From: UBA6019 sp035535055
GTDB taxonomy: Bacteria > Chloroflexota > Dormibacteria > Dormibacterales > Dormibacteraceae
Direction: 5' to 3'
Assembly: GCA_035535055.1 (NCBI GenBank)
Contig: DATLQT010000033.1
Location: 1-29,674 of the forward strand
DNA: 29,674 nt
Made by a program: the position numbers and the translations under genes. Numbering within the stretch: position 1 is the first letter of the stretch; each line of letters begins with the position of its first letter. This document shows positions 8,334 to 16,608 of the stretch, piece after piece. A model generated the notes under the pieces. That model was not told the DNA's origin. It searched no databases and saw only the letters and a list, made by a program, of their open reading frames with translations.

Positions 8334-9437
8334 GTGCCGGGCAGGGTGGCTCTCGTCTACGACGACGCCTACCAGGCCTACCGGCACGCCGACTGGCACC
8401 CGCTGCAGCCTCGCCGCGTCAAGCTGACGGTGGACCTGATCCGGGAGACGGGCCTTGGCGATCTTGCCGAGTGGCTCTCACCGCGGGTCGCGACGGATGA
8501 CGAGCTCGCGCTGGTCCACTCGCGCTCCTACATCGAGTTGGTGCGGCGGCTCGGCCACGGCGACGTCGTCGAGCGCGATGAGTTGCTGGACGCCGCCGCG
8601 GCTGGCTTCGCCAGCGAGGACAACCCTGTGTTCGATGACATGCACGAAGCCAGCGCGCTGATCGCCGGCGGCAGCCTGGTGGCGGGCGCAGCGGTGCACG
8701 AGGGGCGGTTCGACCACGCCTTCAACCCCGCCGGCGGGCTTCACCACGCGATGCGCGAGATGGCCAGCGGCTTCTGCGTGTACAACGACGTCTCGGTGGT
8801 CGCGGCCTGGCTCCGCGACCAGGGCCACCGGGTCGCGGTAGTCGACGTCGACGTCCACCACGGGGACGGCACCCAGGCCAGCTTCTTCTCCGACCCGAGG
8901 GTGCTGACGATCTCGCTCCACCAGTTGAGCCGCGGCTTCTTCCCCGGCACCGGCCACCCGAGCGAGACGGGGGTTGGCGAGGCGACCGGCTCCGCCGCCA
9001 ACCTTGCCTACCCCCCGTTCACCTGGGACGAGCCCTGGCTGCGCGGCTTCGACGAGATCGTGCCGACGCTGCTGCGGCGGTTCCAGCCGACCATCCTGGT
9101 GACGCAGTGCGGCTGCGACACCCACCTTCTCGACCCCCTCGCCAACTTGCGCTGCTCGACCAGGATCTGGCCGGTCGTCGGACGCCGCTTCCACGACCTC
9201 GCGCACGAGCTGTGCGAGGGCCGCTGGGTTGCGCTGGGCGGCGGCGGCTACGCGGTGGAAGAGGTGGTGCCGCGTGCCTGGACGCTCCTCTTTGCCGAGA
9301 TGGTCGGGCGCCCCGAGCTGGCGGCGTCCTGCCTCGACCCCGAGAGCTACCCGCCGCTCCCGGAGGCGCAGGAGCGGATCTGGCCCGCGGTCGAGCACTC
9401 GATCCAGGCGCTCAAGGACGCTTTGCGGAGCGGGTGA
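8334..9437 (+). CDS. AcuC/class I HDAC-like acetylpolyamine or protein deacetylase
   Basis: A zinc-dependent deacetylase of the arginase/deacetylase fold, 367 residues. The metal-binding DVDVHHGDG places likely ligands at D173 and H175; the third is D262 in QCGCDTHLLDPL, where families usually have GAD. GGLHHAM (active-site histidines) and the glycine loop GGGGY with its transition-state tyrosine are present. AcuC-type enzymes remove acetyl groups from acetyl-CoA synthetase or small acetylated amines; which applies here cannot be told. It is transcribed alone, divergently from the hutI-like operon, and its last 26 nt overlap a convergent small gene. Confidence 0.9.
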   Translation: MPGRVALVYDDAYQAYRHADWHPLQPRRVKLTVDLIRETGLGDLAEWLSPRVATDDELALVHSRSYIELVRRLGHGDVVERDELLDAAAAGFASEDNPVFDDMHEASALIAGGSLVAGAAVHEGRFDHAFNPAGGLHHAMREMASGFCVYNDVSVVAAWLRDQGHRVAVVDVDVHHGDGTQASFFSDPRVLTISLHQLSRGFFPGTGHPSETGVGEATGSAANLAYPPFTWDEPWLRGFDEIVPTLLRRFQPTILVTQCGCDTHLLDPLANLRCSTRIWPVVGRRFHDLAHELCEGRWVALGGGGYAVEEVVPRAWTLLFAEMVGRPELAASCLDPESYPPLPEAQERIWPAVEHSIQALKDALRSG

Positions 9438-9723
9438 TCGTCATCACGACCAGCTGCAGCGGCAGGGCCGCGCCGAGGACCAGGCCGGCCGGCGGGGCGA
9501 CCCAGGCATAGCCGCCCGGGCGGTGGCCGAGCGCGATCGGCAGCAGCCAGGCGACGCTGAGCACTATCACCGCCAGCTGCCAGGCGATCGCGAAGCGCGA
9601 CCAACCGACGAGGCCCACCCGCCGGCGCTCAGGATCCGGATCCTGCAGTGTTTGTCCGAGGAAGCGGCGGTAGCCTAGGTAGTGGACACCGCAGGCGGTG
9701 AGGAAAGCCACGCAGCCGAGCAC
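9412..9723 (-). CDS. Small hypothetical membrane protein
   Basis: A 103-residue hydrophobic protein that I do not recognise. Three likely membrane segments are visible: the N-terminal LGCVAFLTACGVHYL stretch, AIAWQLAVIVLSVAWLLPIA in the middle, and PPAGLVLGAALPLQLVVM near the end. A basic, charged cytoplasmic-type loop (DPDPERRRVG) lies between the first two. It lies 42 nt downstream of rpmB on the same strand and overlaps the 3' end of the deacetylase gene tail-to-tail. The start is uncertain: the GTG at 9723 lacks a close ribosome binding site, and the only good one is about 30 nt further upstream. Confidence 0.55.
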   Translation of the reverse strand: MLGCVAFLTACGVHYLGYRRFLGQTLQDPDPERRRVGLVGWSRFAIAWQLAVIVLSVAWLLPIALGHRPGGYAWVAPPAGLVLGAALPLQLVVMTITRSAKRP

Positions 9724-9765
9724 GACGAAGCCCGTGTCAGACGTGGTCGGTTCCCCTCCGGGGGT

Positions 9766-9954
9766 TTAAGCGGTTACAGCGCTGTGGGTGCGCAGGCAGC
9801 GGGTGCAGACGCGCGCTTTCACGGTCTTCCCGGCGATGCTCACGAGACCCGACTGGAGGTTGGGCAGGAAGCGACGGTTGGTGCGGTTCTTGGCGTGCGA
9901 CACGTTGTGCCCATACTGGGGTCCCTTGCCGCAGATCTCGCATTTTCTGGCCAT
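9766..9954 (-). CDS. rpmB: 50S ribosomal protein L28
   Basis: A 62-residue ribosomal protein of the large subunit. MARKCEICGKGPQYGHNVSHA and the later KARVCTRCLRTHS are typical of the zinc-binding (C+) form: cysteines at 5 and 8 pair with the later CTRC. GGAG lies 9 nt before the ATG. It is transcribed divergently from the asp23 gene through a 60-nt region. rpmB next to asp23-fakA is a conserved arrangement in many Gram-positive-type genomes. Confidence 0.96.
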   Translation of the reverse strand: MARKCEICGKGPQYGHNVSHAKNRTNRRFLPNLQSGLVSIAGKTVKARVCTRCLRTHSAVTA

Positions 9955-9989
9955 GTTTCAGTACTCCGAGGGGGGGTCGTCGAAGCCGG

Positions 9990-10004
9990 ATTGTACCATA
10001 GGAT
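9990..10004. promoter_or_regulatory. Divergent -10 elements between rpmB and asp23
   Basis: On the minus strand TACAAT (9995-9990), preceded by TGG as in an extended -10, would start rpmB with a leader of about 30 nt carrying GGAG. On the plus strand TAGGAT (9999-10004) lies 10 nt before the asp23 ATG, giving a leader of only a few bases. Unlike the other two divergent pairs, these hexamers are adjacent and do not overlap. Confidence 0.5.
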
Positions 10005-10014
10005 TGAATCCGCA

Positions 10015-10413
10015 ATGAGCACCCTGGAACGGCACCAAGAACAGCCCGGACTTCTTCGGCACTCCCACGACAGAGGACGGATCGAGGTCTTCCCGTCGGT
10101 GGTCGCGGCGGTCGCTGGCCACGCCGCGGTTTCCTGCTACGGCGTCATGGGGATGGCCGCCCGCGGCCTCCGGGACGGCGTCGCGCTGCTCCTCCGCCGC
10201 GACACGCTGGACAAAGGCGTCGATGTCCGCGAGGTCGACGGCCAGCTGGCCATCGACGTCTACGTCATCGTCGAGTACGGGATCCGAATCACCGCCGTCG
10301 CCAGCAACCTCCAAAGCACCGTCCGATTCGAGGTCGAGCGCCTCCTGGGCGTGCCTGTGGGCGAGGTGAATGTGTTCGTGCAGGGGGTGCATGAAGAACG
10401 CACCCACGGCTGA
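10015..10413 (+). CDS. Asp23/Gls24 family envelope-stress protein
   Basis: A 132-residue protein of the DUF322/Asp23 family (YloU in Bacillus). The family pattern is visible as IEVFPSVVAAVAGHAAVSCYGVMGMA near residues 23-50, then GVDVREVDGQLAIDVYVIVEYGIRI and the C-terminal VNVFVQGV. Members form abundant membrane-associated or cytosolic protein linked to envelope homeostasis and sit next to fakA-like genes, as here. The ATG is chosen because it fits the family N-terminus; the longer open frame upstream runs through the rpmB promoter. Its end overlaps the next gene by 23 nt. Confidence 0.88.
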   Translation: MSTLERHQEQPGLLRHSHDRGRIEVFPSVVAAVAGHAAVSCYGVMGMAARGLRDGVALLLRRDTLDKGVDVREVDGQLAIDVYVIVEYGIRITAVASNLQSTVRFEVERLLGVPVGEVNVFVQGVHEERTHG

Positions 10414-12058
10414 GCAGGTCGACGGCCCGCTCTTCAAGCTGGCGCTCCTCGGCAGCCTCAGCTGGCTGACTGCGAACCAGGAGGAGGTGAACCGCCTCAA
10501 CGTCTTTCCGGTGCCGGACGGCGACACGGGCACCAACATGCTGCTGACGCTGCAGTCGGCCGTCGAGGACATCCGCGACTCGGATGCCGCCGAGATCAGC
10601 AAGATCGCGGCGCTGGCCGCGCACGGCAGCCTGATGGGCGCCCGCGGCAACTCCGGCGTGATCCTCTCGCAGATCTTCCGCGGCTTCGCCAAACACGTCC
10701 AGGGCAAGTCGGCCCTGACTCCGGAGGAGCTGGCCGACGCCCTCGAGGAGGCCGCCAACGCCGCTTACCGGGCAGTTATCAAGCCCACCGAGGGTACCAT
10801 CCTCACCGTTGCCCGGGAGGCCGGCCGCGCGGCGAAGAACGCCGCCCGGCAGCCGGACGCCAGCGTCAACACGGTCATCCGTGCGGCCAGCCGGGCGGCC
10901 AAGACGGCCACCGACAAGACCCCGACCCAGCTGGCCATCCTCCGCGAAGCGGGGGTCGTGGACGCCGGCGGCTTCGGTCTCCAGGTGATCTTCGAGGGCT
11001 TCCTCAAGACGGTCGAGGAGTCGGAGGACGCGGCTCCCCTGCCTCCGGTGACCGCAGGCAGGGCGGCCGCCGCGCAGCGCAACCTCGAACTCCCCGAGGA
11101 GGGCTGGGGCTACTGCACCGAGTTCTTGATCGAGGGCGGCGGCATGAACGTGGGGGAGATCCGCGACACCATCGCCGGGATGGGCAACTCCGCCCTCGTG
11201 GTGGGGGACGAGGACCTGATCCGGGTCCACGTCCACACCAACGAGCCGACGGCTGTGCTCGCCTACGCCTCGGGTGTCGGTAACCTCTCGCGGACCAAGG
11301 TCGACGACATGTCCAAGCAGCACCGGGTGATCCTCCAGGACGAGGCCGAGCCGGAGAGCCATCGCAACGGCAGTCAGTCCAAGGCGGCGCCGACGCGCCC
11401 AAATGGGATCGGGCTGGTGGCGGTCGTCGCCGGTGGGGGGTTGACCGAGATCTTCAAGGGCCTCGGCGTCGACGCGGTCGTCGAGGGCGGTCAGACGATG
11501 AACCCCTCGACCCAGGACATGTTGAAGGCGGTCGAGTCGGCTCCCTACTCGGAGGTGATCCTGCTGCCCAACAACGCCAACGTGGTGCTGGCGGCCCAGC
11601 AGGTTCTCGAGCTGACCCAGAAGACGGTCCACCTGATACCCACCCACACTGTTCCCCAGGGAATCGCTGCCGTGGTCGCCTTCAACCCGCAGAAGGACGC
11701 GACGGCGAACCTGGAGGCCATGAAGGGTGCGCTGGGCCAGGTCCAGACGATCGAGGTGACGCACGCTGTGCGCGACAGCCGCGCCAACGGGGTGGCCGTC
11801 AAGAAGGGCGACGTCATCGCCCTCACCAACGACAAGCTCAAGCACAGCGGGGGTGATTACGGCTCGGTGGTGACCCTGGCGCTGAAGGACCTCAAGCCGG
11901 AGGAGTACGAGCTGGTGACCGTCTACCGGGGAAAGGGCGCCGGCGACAAGGACCTGAAGGTCCTGACCGAGGCGATCGGCCGCGACTTTCCGGGTCTCGA
12001 GGTCGAGGTCCATGACGGCGGCCAGCAGCACTACCCGTTCATCCTCAGCGTCGAGTAA
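10391..12058 (+). CDS. DAK2/DhaL-domain fatty acid kinase-like protein (FakA/YloV family)
   Basis: A 555-residue protein, the usual length for YloV/FakA. The N-terminal DhaL kinase domain (about residues 15-190) has the ATP/Mg motif NVFPVPDGDTGTNM at 37-50 and GARGNSGVILSQI. The middle and C-terminal FakA-type regions follow, with LPNNANVVLAAQQ near 395 and DLKPEEYELVTVYRG near the end. FakA phosphorylates fatty acids presented by a DegV-family FakB protein, and a degV gene follows directly, so the two may form a kinase pair feeding acyl-phosphates to lipid synthesis. The start ATG overlaps the upstream gene; a G-rich stretch just before it may serve as ribosome binding site. Confidence 0.92.
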   Translation: MKNAPTAEQVDGPLFKLALLGSLSWLTANQEEVNRLNVFPVPDGDTGTNMLLTLQSAVEDIRDSDAAEISKIAALAAHGSLMGARGNSGVILSQIFRGFAKHVQGKSALTPEELADALEEAANAAYRAVIKPTEGTILTVAREAGRAAKNAARQPDASVNTVIRAASRAAKTATDKTPTQLAILREAGVVDAGGFGLQVIFEGFLKTVEESEDAAPLPPVTAGRAAAAQRNLELPEEGWGYCTEFLIEGGGMNVGEIRDTIAGMGNSALVVGDEDLIRVHVHTNEPTAVLAYASGVGNLSRTKVDDMSKQHRVILQDEAEPESHRNGSQSKAAPTRPNGIGLVAVVAGGGLTEIFKGLGVDAVVEGGQTMNPSTQDMLKAVESAPYSEVILLPNNANVVLAAQQVLELTQKTVHLIPTHTVPQGIAAVVAFNPQKDATANLEAMKGALGQVQTIEVTHAVRDSRANGVAVKKGDVIALTNDKLKHSGGDYGSVVTLALKDLKPEEYELVTVYRGKGAGDKDLKVLTEAIGRDFPGLEVEVHDGGQQHYPFILSVE

Positions 12059-12884
12059 CCCTGCCCTGTTCAAGGTCGTAACCGACTCCACCGCCGACCT
12101 TCCGCGTGCCTGGCAGGAGCGGTACGGCATCGAGGTGGTGCCGCTGAAGGTGATCTTCGGCCAGGAGACCTTCCGGGACGGCGTCGACCTCACCAACGAC
12201 CAGTTCTTCGAGCGCCTCGAGGGAGCCCAGCAGCTCCCCACAACCAGTGCGCCCAGCCCGGGCGACTTCGCCGAGGTCTACGGCCGGCTGGCCAAGGAGT
12301 GCGATGGCGTCGTCTCCATCCACATCGGCTCCAACCTGAGCGCCACCTGCGAGGCGGCGCGCCTGGGCGCGGAGTCGGTGGAGGGCCTCGACGTGAGGGT
12401 CGTCGACTCGCAGAGCACCACCATGACCATGGCGTTCCTCTGCCGGGTCGCAGCCGAGTCCCCCGATCTCGAGACGGCGGTGTTGCGCTGCGAGGAGCGG
12501 GTGCCCAAGCTGGGTATCCTCGCGCTGCTCGACACCATGCGCTACATCCAGATGGGCGGGCGGATTAGCAAGATCCAGTACTTGCTCGGATCGATGCTGG
12601 ACGTGAAGCCGCTGCTGAAGGTCGAGCACGGCGAGATCAAACCGCTCGACCGGACGCGCACCCGTGCCCGGGCGATCGCCGGCATGGTCAACCGCCTCCA
12701 GGAGGAGGGGCCGCTGGAGTCGCTGGCGGTGATGCACGGCAGCGCACCGGAGGACGCAGACAAGCTACGGGCCGAGCTGGCTGGGGCGATGCCGGGGATG
12801 GAGATAGAGACCGGCCAGATCGGTGCCGTGCTCGGAACTCACACCGGCCCCCGAGCCCTCGGCCTGATCTACGTCAAGAAGTAG
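12012..12884 (+). CDS. DegV family fatty-acid-binding protein (FakB-like)
   Basis: DegV proteins bind one fatty acid and deliver it to the FakA kinase. The family opening FKVVTDSTADLP and the central HIGSNLSATCEAA, DSQSTTM and LGTHTGPRALGL are all present. From ATG 12012 the protein has 290 residues with a 19-residue serine-rich lead that overlaps the fakA-like gene by 47 nt. A CTG at 12066, 7 nt after the upstream stop, would give the more typical start directly before FKVVTDST. Given the other CTG starts in this window, that alternative deserves weight. The substrate acyl chain cannot be inferred. Confidence 0.92.
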   Translation: MTAASSTTRSSSASSNPALFKVVTDSTADLPRAWQERYGIEVVPLKVIFGQETFRDGVDLTNDQFFERLEGAQQLPTTSAPSPGDFAEVYGRLAKECDGVVSIHIGSNLSATCEAARLGAESVEGLDVRVVDSQSTTMTMAFLCRVAAESPDLETAVLRCEERVPKLGILALLDTMRYIQMGGRISKIQYLLGSMLDVKPLLKVEHGEIKPLDRTRTRARAIAGMVNRLQEEGPLESLAVMHGSAPEDADKLRAELAGAMPGMEIETGQIGAVLGTHTGPRALGLIYVKK

Positions 12885-12909
12885 CTCCCAGGCGACCGGC
12901 ACCGCTCTG

Positions 12910-13419
12910 GTGCTGGCCTCGGCGGTGGCCTTCGGCACCCTGGCGATCATCGCCAAGCTCGCCTACCGGTCGGGGATCGTCCCCGCCCAGCTGCTCAGCC
13001 TGCGCTTCCTGTTCGCCGTCCTGGTCGGAGCACCCGTCCTGGCCGGCGTGCCGGGCGTCGCCGCCGGCACCCTCTCGATCCTCGGCAGGGCTCTGAGCTG
13101 GACGTTGGTGGCGCTCTTCACGGGCGCCTTCAGGGTCCCAGTGGGAGGGGCCCAGTGGGCGGCGGTAATGGCGATCGCGGTGGTCCCGACGATATTCGCG
13201 ATCAGCGCCTTCCTCGCCGCGATGCCGCGGATCGGTGCGTCCCGGACGGCGCTCCTCAGCACCGTCGAGCGGGTCGTCACGGTGGTCCTGGCGTTTGCCC
13301 TGCTGGGGGACCGCTTCGGTCCGGGGCAGGTGCTGGGCGCACTCCTGGTGCTGGGCTCGGTGGTGTCGTTGCAGCTTCCGCAAAGTCGCCCGTTCGAGGG
13401 ATCGCCACCAGCGCCATGA
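12910..13419 (+). CDS. Internally shortened EamA-like transporter (possible pseudogene)
   Basis: A 169-residue hydrophobic protein resembling EamA/DMT exporters, which normally have 10 membrane segments in about 290 residues. The beginning (ASAVAFGTLAIIAKLAY...LLSLRFLF) matches the first two helices of repeat one. The rest (WAAVMAIAVVPTIFAISAF, then TVERVVTVVLAFALLGDRF and GALLVLGSVV) matches the end of repeat two. The middle of the fold is missing, so either an internal deletion made a remnant or this is a five- to six-helix derivative. The start is GTG 12910 or CTG 12907. Its last 143 nt overlap a convergent MFS gene, including its last helix. Confidence 0.55.
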   Translation: MLASAVAFGTLAIIAKLAYRSGIVPAQLLSLRFLFAVLVGAPVLAGVPGVAAGTLSILGRALSWTLVALFTGAFRVPVGGAQWAAVMAIAVVPTIFAISAFLAAMPRIGASRTALLSTVERVVTVVLAFALLGDRFGPGQVLGALLVLGSVVSLQLPQSRPFEGSPPAP

Positions 13420-14596
13420 TCCCGGCGACCAGGCAGCAGGCTGCCGCCAGCAGCAGGGTGCCGTTCAGCGACCAGCCGACCAGCGGGCCGGCGAGGGCGC
13501 TGCCGACGGGGGTCCCGGCGAAGTTGAGCGACATCGAGACGGCGAAGGCACGCCCCATCCAGGCCGGGTCGGTCCGCCTCTGGCGGAGGGTGAAGAGGGC
13601 GATGTCGACGGGGCCGACCAGCAGGCCGAAGAGCACCAGCGCGGCGCCGACGACGTAGAGGTTGGGTGCCAGCGCGATCATCCCGAGTGGGATCACCAGC
13701 GACATCTGCGGCCAGGAGAGCATCGCCCGTTCGCGGCCCCGCGAGTCCAGGCGGCCGAAGAAGGTCGTGGTGAAAAGGCCCGCCACGCCGGACAGGGCGT
13801 AGAGGACGCCGACGGTGGCCGGGCCCTGATGGAAGCGCTGGAAGACCAGTACGGGGAGGGCGATGTACATGGCCCCGTTGGCGAGGTTGGCAATCGAGAT
13901 CGAAGCCGCCAGGCCGCGCAGGGTCGGGTTGCGCAGCACGTAGCGGAGCCCCTCGAGGGCGTCCCGGAGGAGGTTCCCGGTGCTGGAGGTGTTGGTCTCG
14001 GGGTCGACGATCCCGACCATCACCAAGGCCCCGAGCCCGAGGATCACTCCGGTGGTGATGATCGCCGCCTCGCCGCCAGCGATCCCGACGATGACGCCCG
14101 CCAGCGGCGGCCCGATGATCGAGGCGATCACGTAGCCGTTGCTGTCGACCGCGTTCATCCGCTCCCACAGCCGGCGCGGGACGAGGATCGGGTAGAGGGT
14201 GCGCAGCCCGACGTTGCTGAGGGGCGAGGTGACCGAGGACACCGCGGTCAGCACCAGCAGCAGCGGGATGGGCAGCAGGTGCAGCAGCGAGAGGACGCCG
14301 ATCAGCACCAGGGTGACGAAGGCGAGCGCGAAGTCGAGGACTATCAGCAGCCTCCGGCCGTGGCGGTCAAGGAGCGCGCCGGCCACCGGCGAGAAGATCG
14401 TTCCGGGGAAGATGCTGAGGAAGACGACCACGCCAGCTAGCGCCGGCGAGTGGTAGCGGGTCAGCACGAAGAGCACCATCGCCAGCCCGCCCATCTGGCC
14501 GGCGATCCGCGCCAGCTGAGCGCCGAGGACCGCCCGCGGGTAGGAGGGAACGCTGAGCAGCGCCCGGTAGCTCAGTTCCTCCGCGTGCCCGCTCAG
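13277..14596 (-). CDS. Major facilitator superfamily transporter (EntS-like type), probable CTG start
   Basis: About 439 residues with roughly 12 hydrophobic helices. The MFS loop 2-3 motif is present as LLDRHGRRLLIV after the SPVAGA helix end, and a second-half version appears as FFGRLDSRGRERAM. It resembles multidrug or siderophore exporters; the substrate is unknown. No ATG/GTG/TTG precedes the first helix. A CTG at 14596 overlaps the peptidase stop as CTGA and has GGAG 8 nt upstream. The first ATG (14494) would cut into helix one. The C-terminal 45 residues are proline/alanine rich and are encoded opposite the EamA-like gene. Confidence 0.82.
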   Translation of the reverse strand: MSGHAEELSYRALLSVPSYPRAVLGAQLARIAGQMGGLAMVLFVLTRYHSPALAGVVVFLSIFPGTIFSPVAGALLDRHGRRLLIVLDFALAFVTLVLIGVLSLLHLLPIPLLLVLTAVSSVTSPLSNVGLRTLYPILVPRRLWERMNAVDSNGYVIASIIGPPLAGVIVGIAGGEAAIITTGVILGLGALVMVGIVDPETNTSSTGNLLRDALEGLRYVLRNPTLRGLAASISIANLANGAMYIALPVLVFQRFHQGPATVGVLYALSGVAGLFTTTFFGRLDSRGRERAMLSWPQMSLVIPLGMIALAPNLYVVGAALVLFGLLVGPVDIALFTLRQRRTDPAWMGRAFAVSMSLNFAGTPVGSALAGPLVGWSLNGTLLLAAACCLVAGIMALVAIPRTGDFAEAATTPPSPAPGVRPAPAPDRSGPPAGQTPGPP

Positions 14597-16584
14597 CGCA
14601 AGTGCTCCAGGAAGAAGGCCCAGAGGTCGGCTTCCTCCGGCACCAGCTTGTTGACCGGCTTGCCCTGGCCGTGGCCGGCCCGCTCCTCGACCCGGAGCAG
14701 GGTGAGACTCTCTGGGTGGATCGCCTGGAGCAGGGCCGCGAACTTGAAAGCGTGGCTCGGGTCCACTCGGGCGTCGTCCTCGCCGGTGAGCAGCAGCAGC
14801 GGCGGGTAGCGCGCGTCGGGCTGGAGGTGGTGGTAGGGGGAATAGGCCAGCAGCCAGCGGAACTGCTCCGGGTCGCCCGCGCTGCCGTACTCGCGGTTCC
14901 AGAGCTCGGCAATTCGAAACCGCTCGTAGCGGACCATGTCCAGCAGTGGTACCTGGCAGACGGCGGCGCCGAAGAGGTCGGGCCGCTGCGTCAGGACTGC
15001 GCCGACCAGGAGGCCGCCATTGCTGCGGCCGTGGATGCCGAGAGTGGCGGGCGTGCACAAGCCCCGCGCGATGAGCGCCTGAGCGGCGGCAATGAAGTCG
15101 TCGAAGGTGTTCTGTTTGTGCTCCAGCATCCCCGCCCGGTGCCACGCCTTTCCGAACTCGCCGCCCCCGCGAAGCACGGCGACCGCGAACAGTCCGCCCG
15201 CTTCCAAGAAGGGGACGATGCTCGGCATCCAGGCCGGCGTCCGGTTGAGGTTGAACCCGCCGTAGCCATAGAGGACGGTCGGGCCCGCGCCCTCGGCGCG
15301 GCCGACCAGGAATATCACCGACGCCGTTCCGTCTGTACTCGTGAAGCGGAGCTGGCGGACCGGGTAGGCGGCGGCGTCGAAGCCGGGAGGCGGCTCCAGC
15401 CCCCCGAGTGGCTCGAAGCGGCCGGTGGCGGGATCGACGCGGAGCACCGTGGGCGGCCGGGTGAAGGTCTCCACCGTCAGGAAGACCTGCTGCGCTGAGC
15501 TGTGCGCGCCGAGGCCGGTGACGGTCGCCAGCGGCGGCAGGTCGACGATCCCCTCGAACTCGCCGGTCAGCTTGTGGACCGAGACCCAGCTGCAGGCGTC
15601 CACCAGGTGATGGACCAGCAGCCGGTCGGAGCTGGCGCCGACGTCGAGGAGCACATGCTCGGTCTCGGGGACAACGTCGCGCCAGTTGGACACGACGGGG
15701 TTCTCGGGGTCGAGCTCTACGAAGCGCCAGTTGGGCGCCTCGGCGTTGGTCAGCGCGACCAGCCGGCCGCCGCTGAACCAGGCCTGGACGACCGCCTCCC
15801 GGCCCCGGAAGACCTCCTTGAAGTCGCCGCCGGACGCGGCCAGCCAGAGTGAGCTCTCGGCGGTCCCGCGGAAGACCGTGATGGCCGTCCAGTGGCCGTC
15901 CTCGCTGACCGAGACGAGCTCCGGGGAATCGGTCCTCCCCTCCGGCTGGAAGACGAGCTCGTCCTCCGCCACCGGGCGTCCGACCCGGTGGCGCCGAACT
16001 TGCTGGCCGTAGAAGTCGCCCGCCGGGAAGACGGTGTAGAGGAACGACTCCCCGCCGGGCTCGAACTCGACCAGGCCCCACTGGCAATTGGGGATCCGAT
16101 CATGCAGGAGACCGCCGGTGGAGGTCCGCAGCAGGTGGATCACCGATCGCTCCTCGCCGCCGGTGGAGATGCCGGCCGCGACCAGCTCGCCATCGTCGGA
16201 GACCGAGTACCAGTCGAGGGCGGCGGTGCTGTCGCCGGTGAGCCTCACCGGGTCGAGAAGGACCCGTTCAGCGCCGCCCTCGCCGATCAGCAGCGCCGGC
16301 TGGTCGCGCCCGGAATCGCGGCGCGTGAAGAAGCGGCGCTCGCCGCGGGGAACACTCGGTCCAAGGGAACCCTGGCCCAGGGCCTCGGCTAGGCGGCTCG
16401 CGATCTCCGCCCGGGACGGGTAGCCGTCGAGCACCGACCGGGTGTGGGCGCGCTGCTCCGCCACCCACTGGCGGACTTCGTCGGAGGAGACGTCCTCGAG
16501 CCAGCGGTATCGGTCCCGGAGCTCAATCCCGTGGACGGTATCGACCACCTCCTGGACGCGTGTAAAGGGAGGTTTAGGGGCCAA
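14593..16584 (-). CDS. Prolyl oligopeptidase family serine peptidase (S9A-like)
   Basis: A 663-residue cytosolic-type peptidase without a signal peptide. The N-terminal part (VVDTVHGIELRDRYRWLED) and the propeller region are typical of S9A, and the C-terminal hydrolase domain has the nucleophile motif GRSNGG (S521), the catalytic aspartate in EDDARVDP and the histidine in AGHGQGKP. Such enzymes cut short peptides after proline. TTG 16584 is chosen because it begins just before the family N-terminus and lies 7 nt after a -10 element. The open frame continues antisense through recG, which is not credible. An MFS gene follows with a CTGA overlap, suggesting a two-gene operon. Confidence 0.9.
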   Translation of the reverse strand: MAPKPPFTRVQEVVDTVHGIELRDRYRWLEDVSSDEVRQWVAEQRAHTRSVLDGYPSRAEIASRLAEALGQGSLGPSVPRGERRFFTRRDSGRDQPALLIGEGGAERVLLDPVRLTGDSTAALDWYSVSDDGELVAAGISTGGEERSVIHLLRTSTGGLLHDRIPNCQWGLVEFEPGGESFLYTVFPAGDFYGQQVRRHRVGRPVAEDELVFQPEGRTDSPELVSVSEDGHWTAITVFRGTAESSLWLAASGGDFKEVFRGREAVVQAWFSGGRLVALTNAEAPNWRFVELDPENPVVSNWRDVVPETEHVLLDVGASSDRLLVHHLVDACSWVSVHKLTGEFEGIVDLPPLATVTGLGAHSSAQQVFLTVETFTRPPTVLRVDPATGRFEPLGGLEPPPGFDAAAYPVRQLRFTSTDGTASVIFLVGRAEGAGPTVLYGYGGFNLNRTPAWMPSIVPFLEAGGLFAVAVLRGGGEFGKAWHRAGMLEHKQNTFDDFIAAAQALIARGLCTPATLGIHGRSNGGLLVGAVLTQRPDLFGAAVCQVPLLDMVRYERFRIAELWNREYGSAGDPEQFRWLLAYSPYHHLQPDARYPPLLLLTGEDDARVDPSHAFKFAALLQAIHPESLTLLRVEERAGHGQGKPVNKLVPEEADLWAFFLEHLR

Positions 16585-16591
16585 GATTCGA

Positions 16592-16601
16592 ATCCTATAC
16601 T
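16592..16601. promoter_or_regulatory. Overlapping divergent -10 elements, recG and peptidase gene
   Basis: Plus strand TATACT (16596-16601) lies 7 nt before the recG GTG at 16609. Minus strand TAGGAT (16597-16592) lies 7 nt before the peptidase TTG at 16584. The two hexamers share two base pairs, and a palindrome GATTCGAATC (16585-16594) lies on the peptidase side. Both mRNAs would be leaderless. A weak -35 (TTTAGG, 16573-16578) is possible for recG; none is clear for the peptidase. Confidence 0.6.
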
Positions 16602-16608
16602 GCGGCCG

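Noticed and set aside
10289..12241. 650-codon minus-strand open frame
   Set aside because: It is antisense to the fakA-like and degV genes, both of which have clear family motifs.
13235..14440. Long plus-strand open frame of about 400 codons
   Set aside because: It is antisense to the MFS gene, has Arg/Gly/Asp/His-rich composition typical of GC-rich shadow frames, and shows no domain.
16581..16605. TTCGAAT sequence resembling a tRNA T-loop
   Set aside because: The flanking bases do not pair as a T-stem and no other tRNA arms are present. It is better explained by the divergent promoter palindrome.
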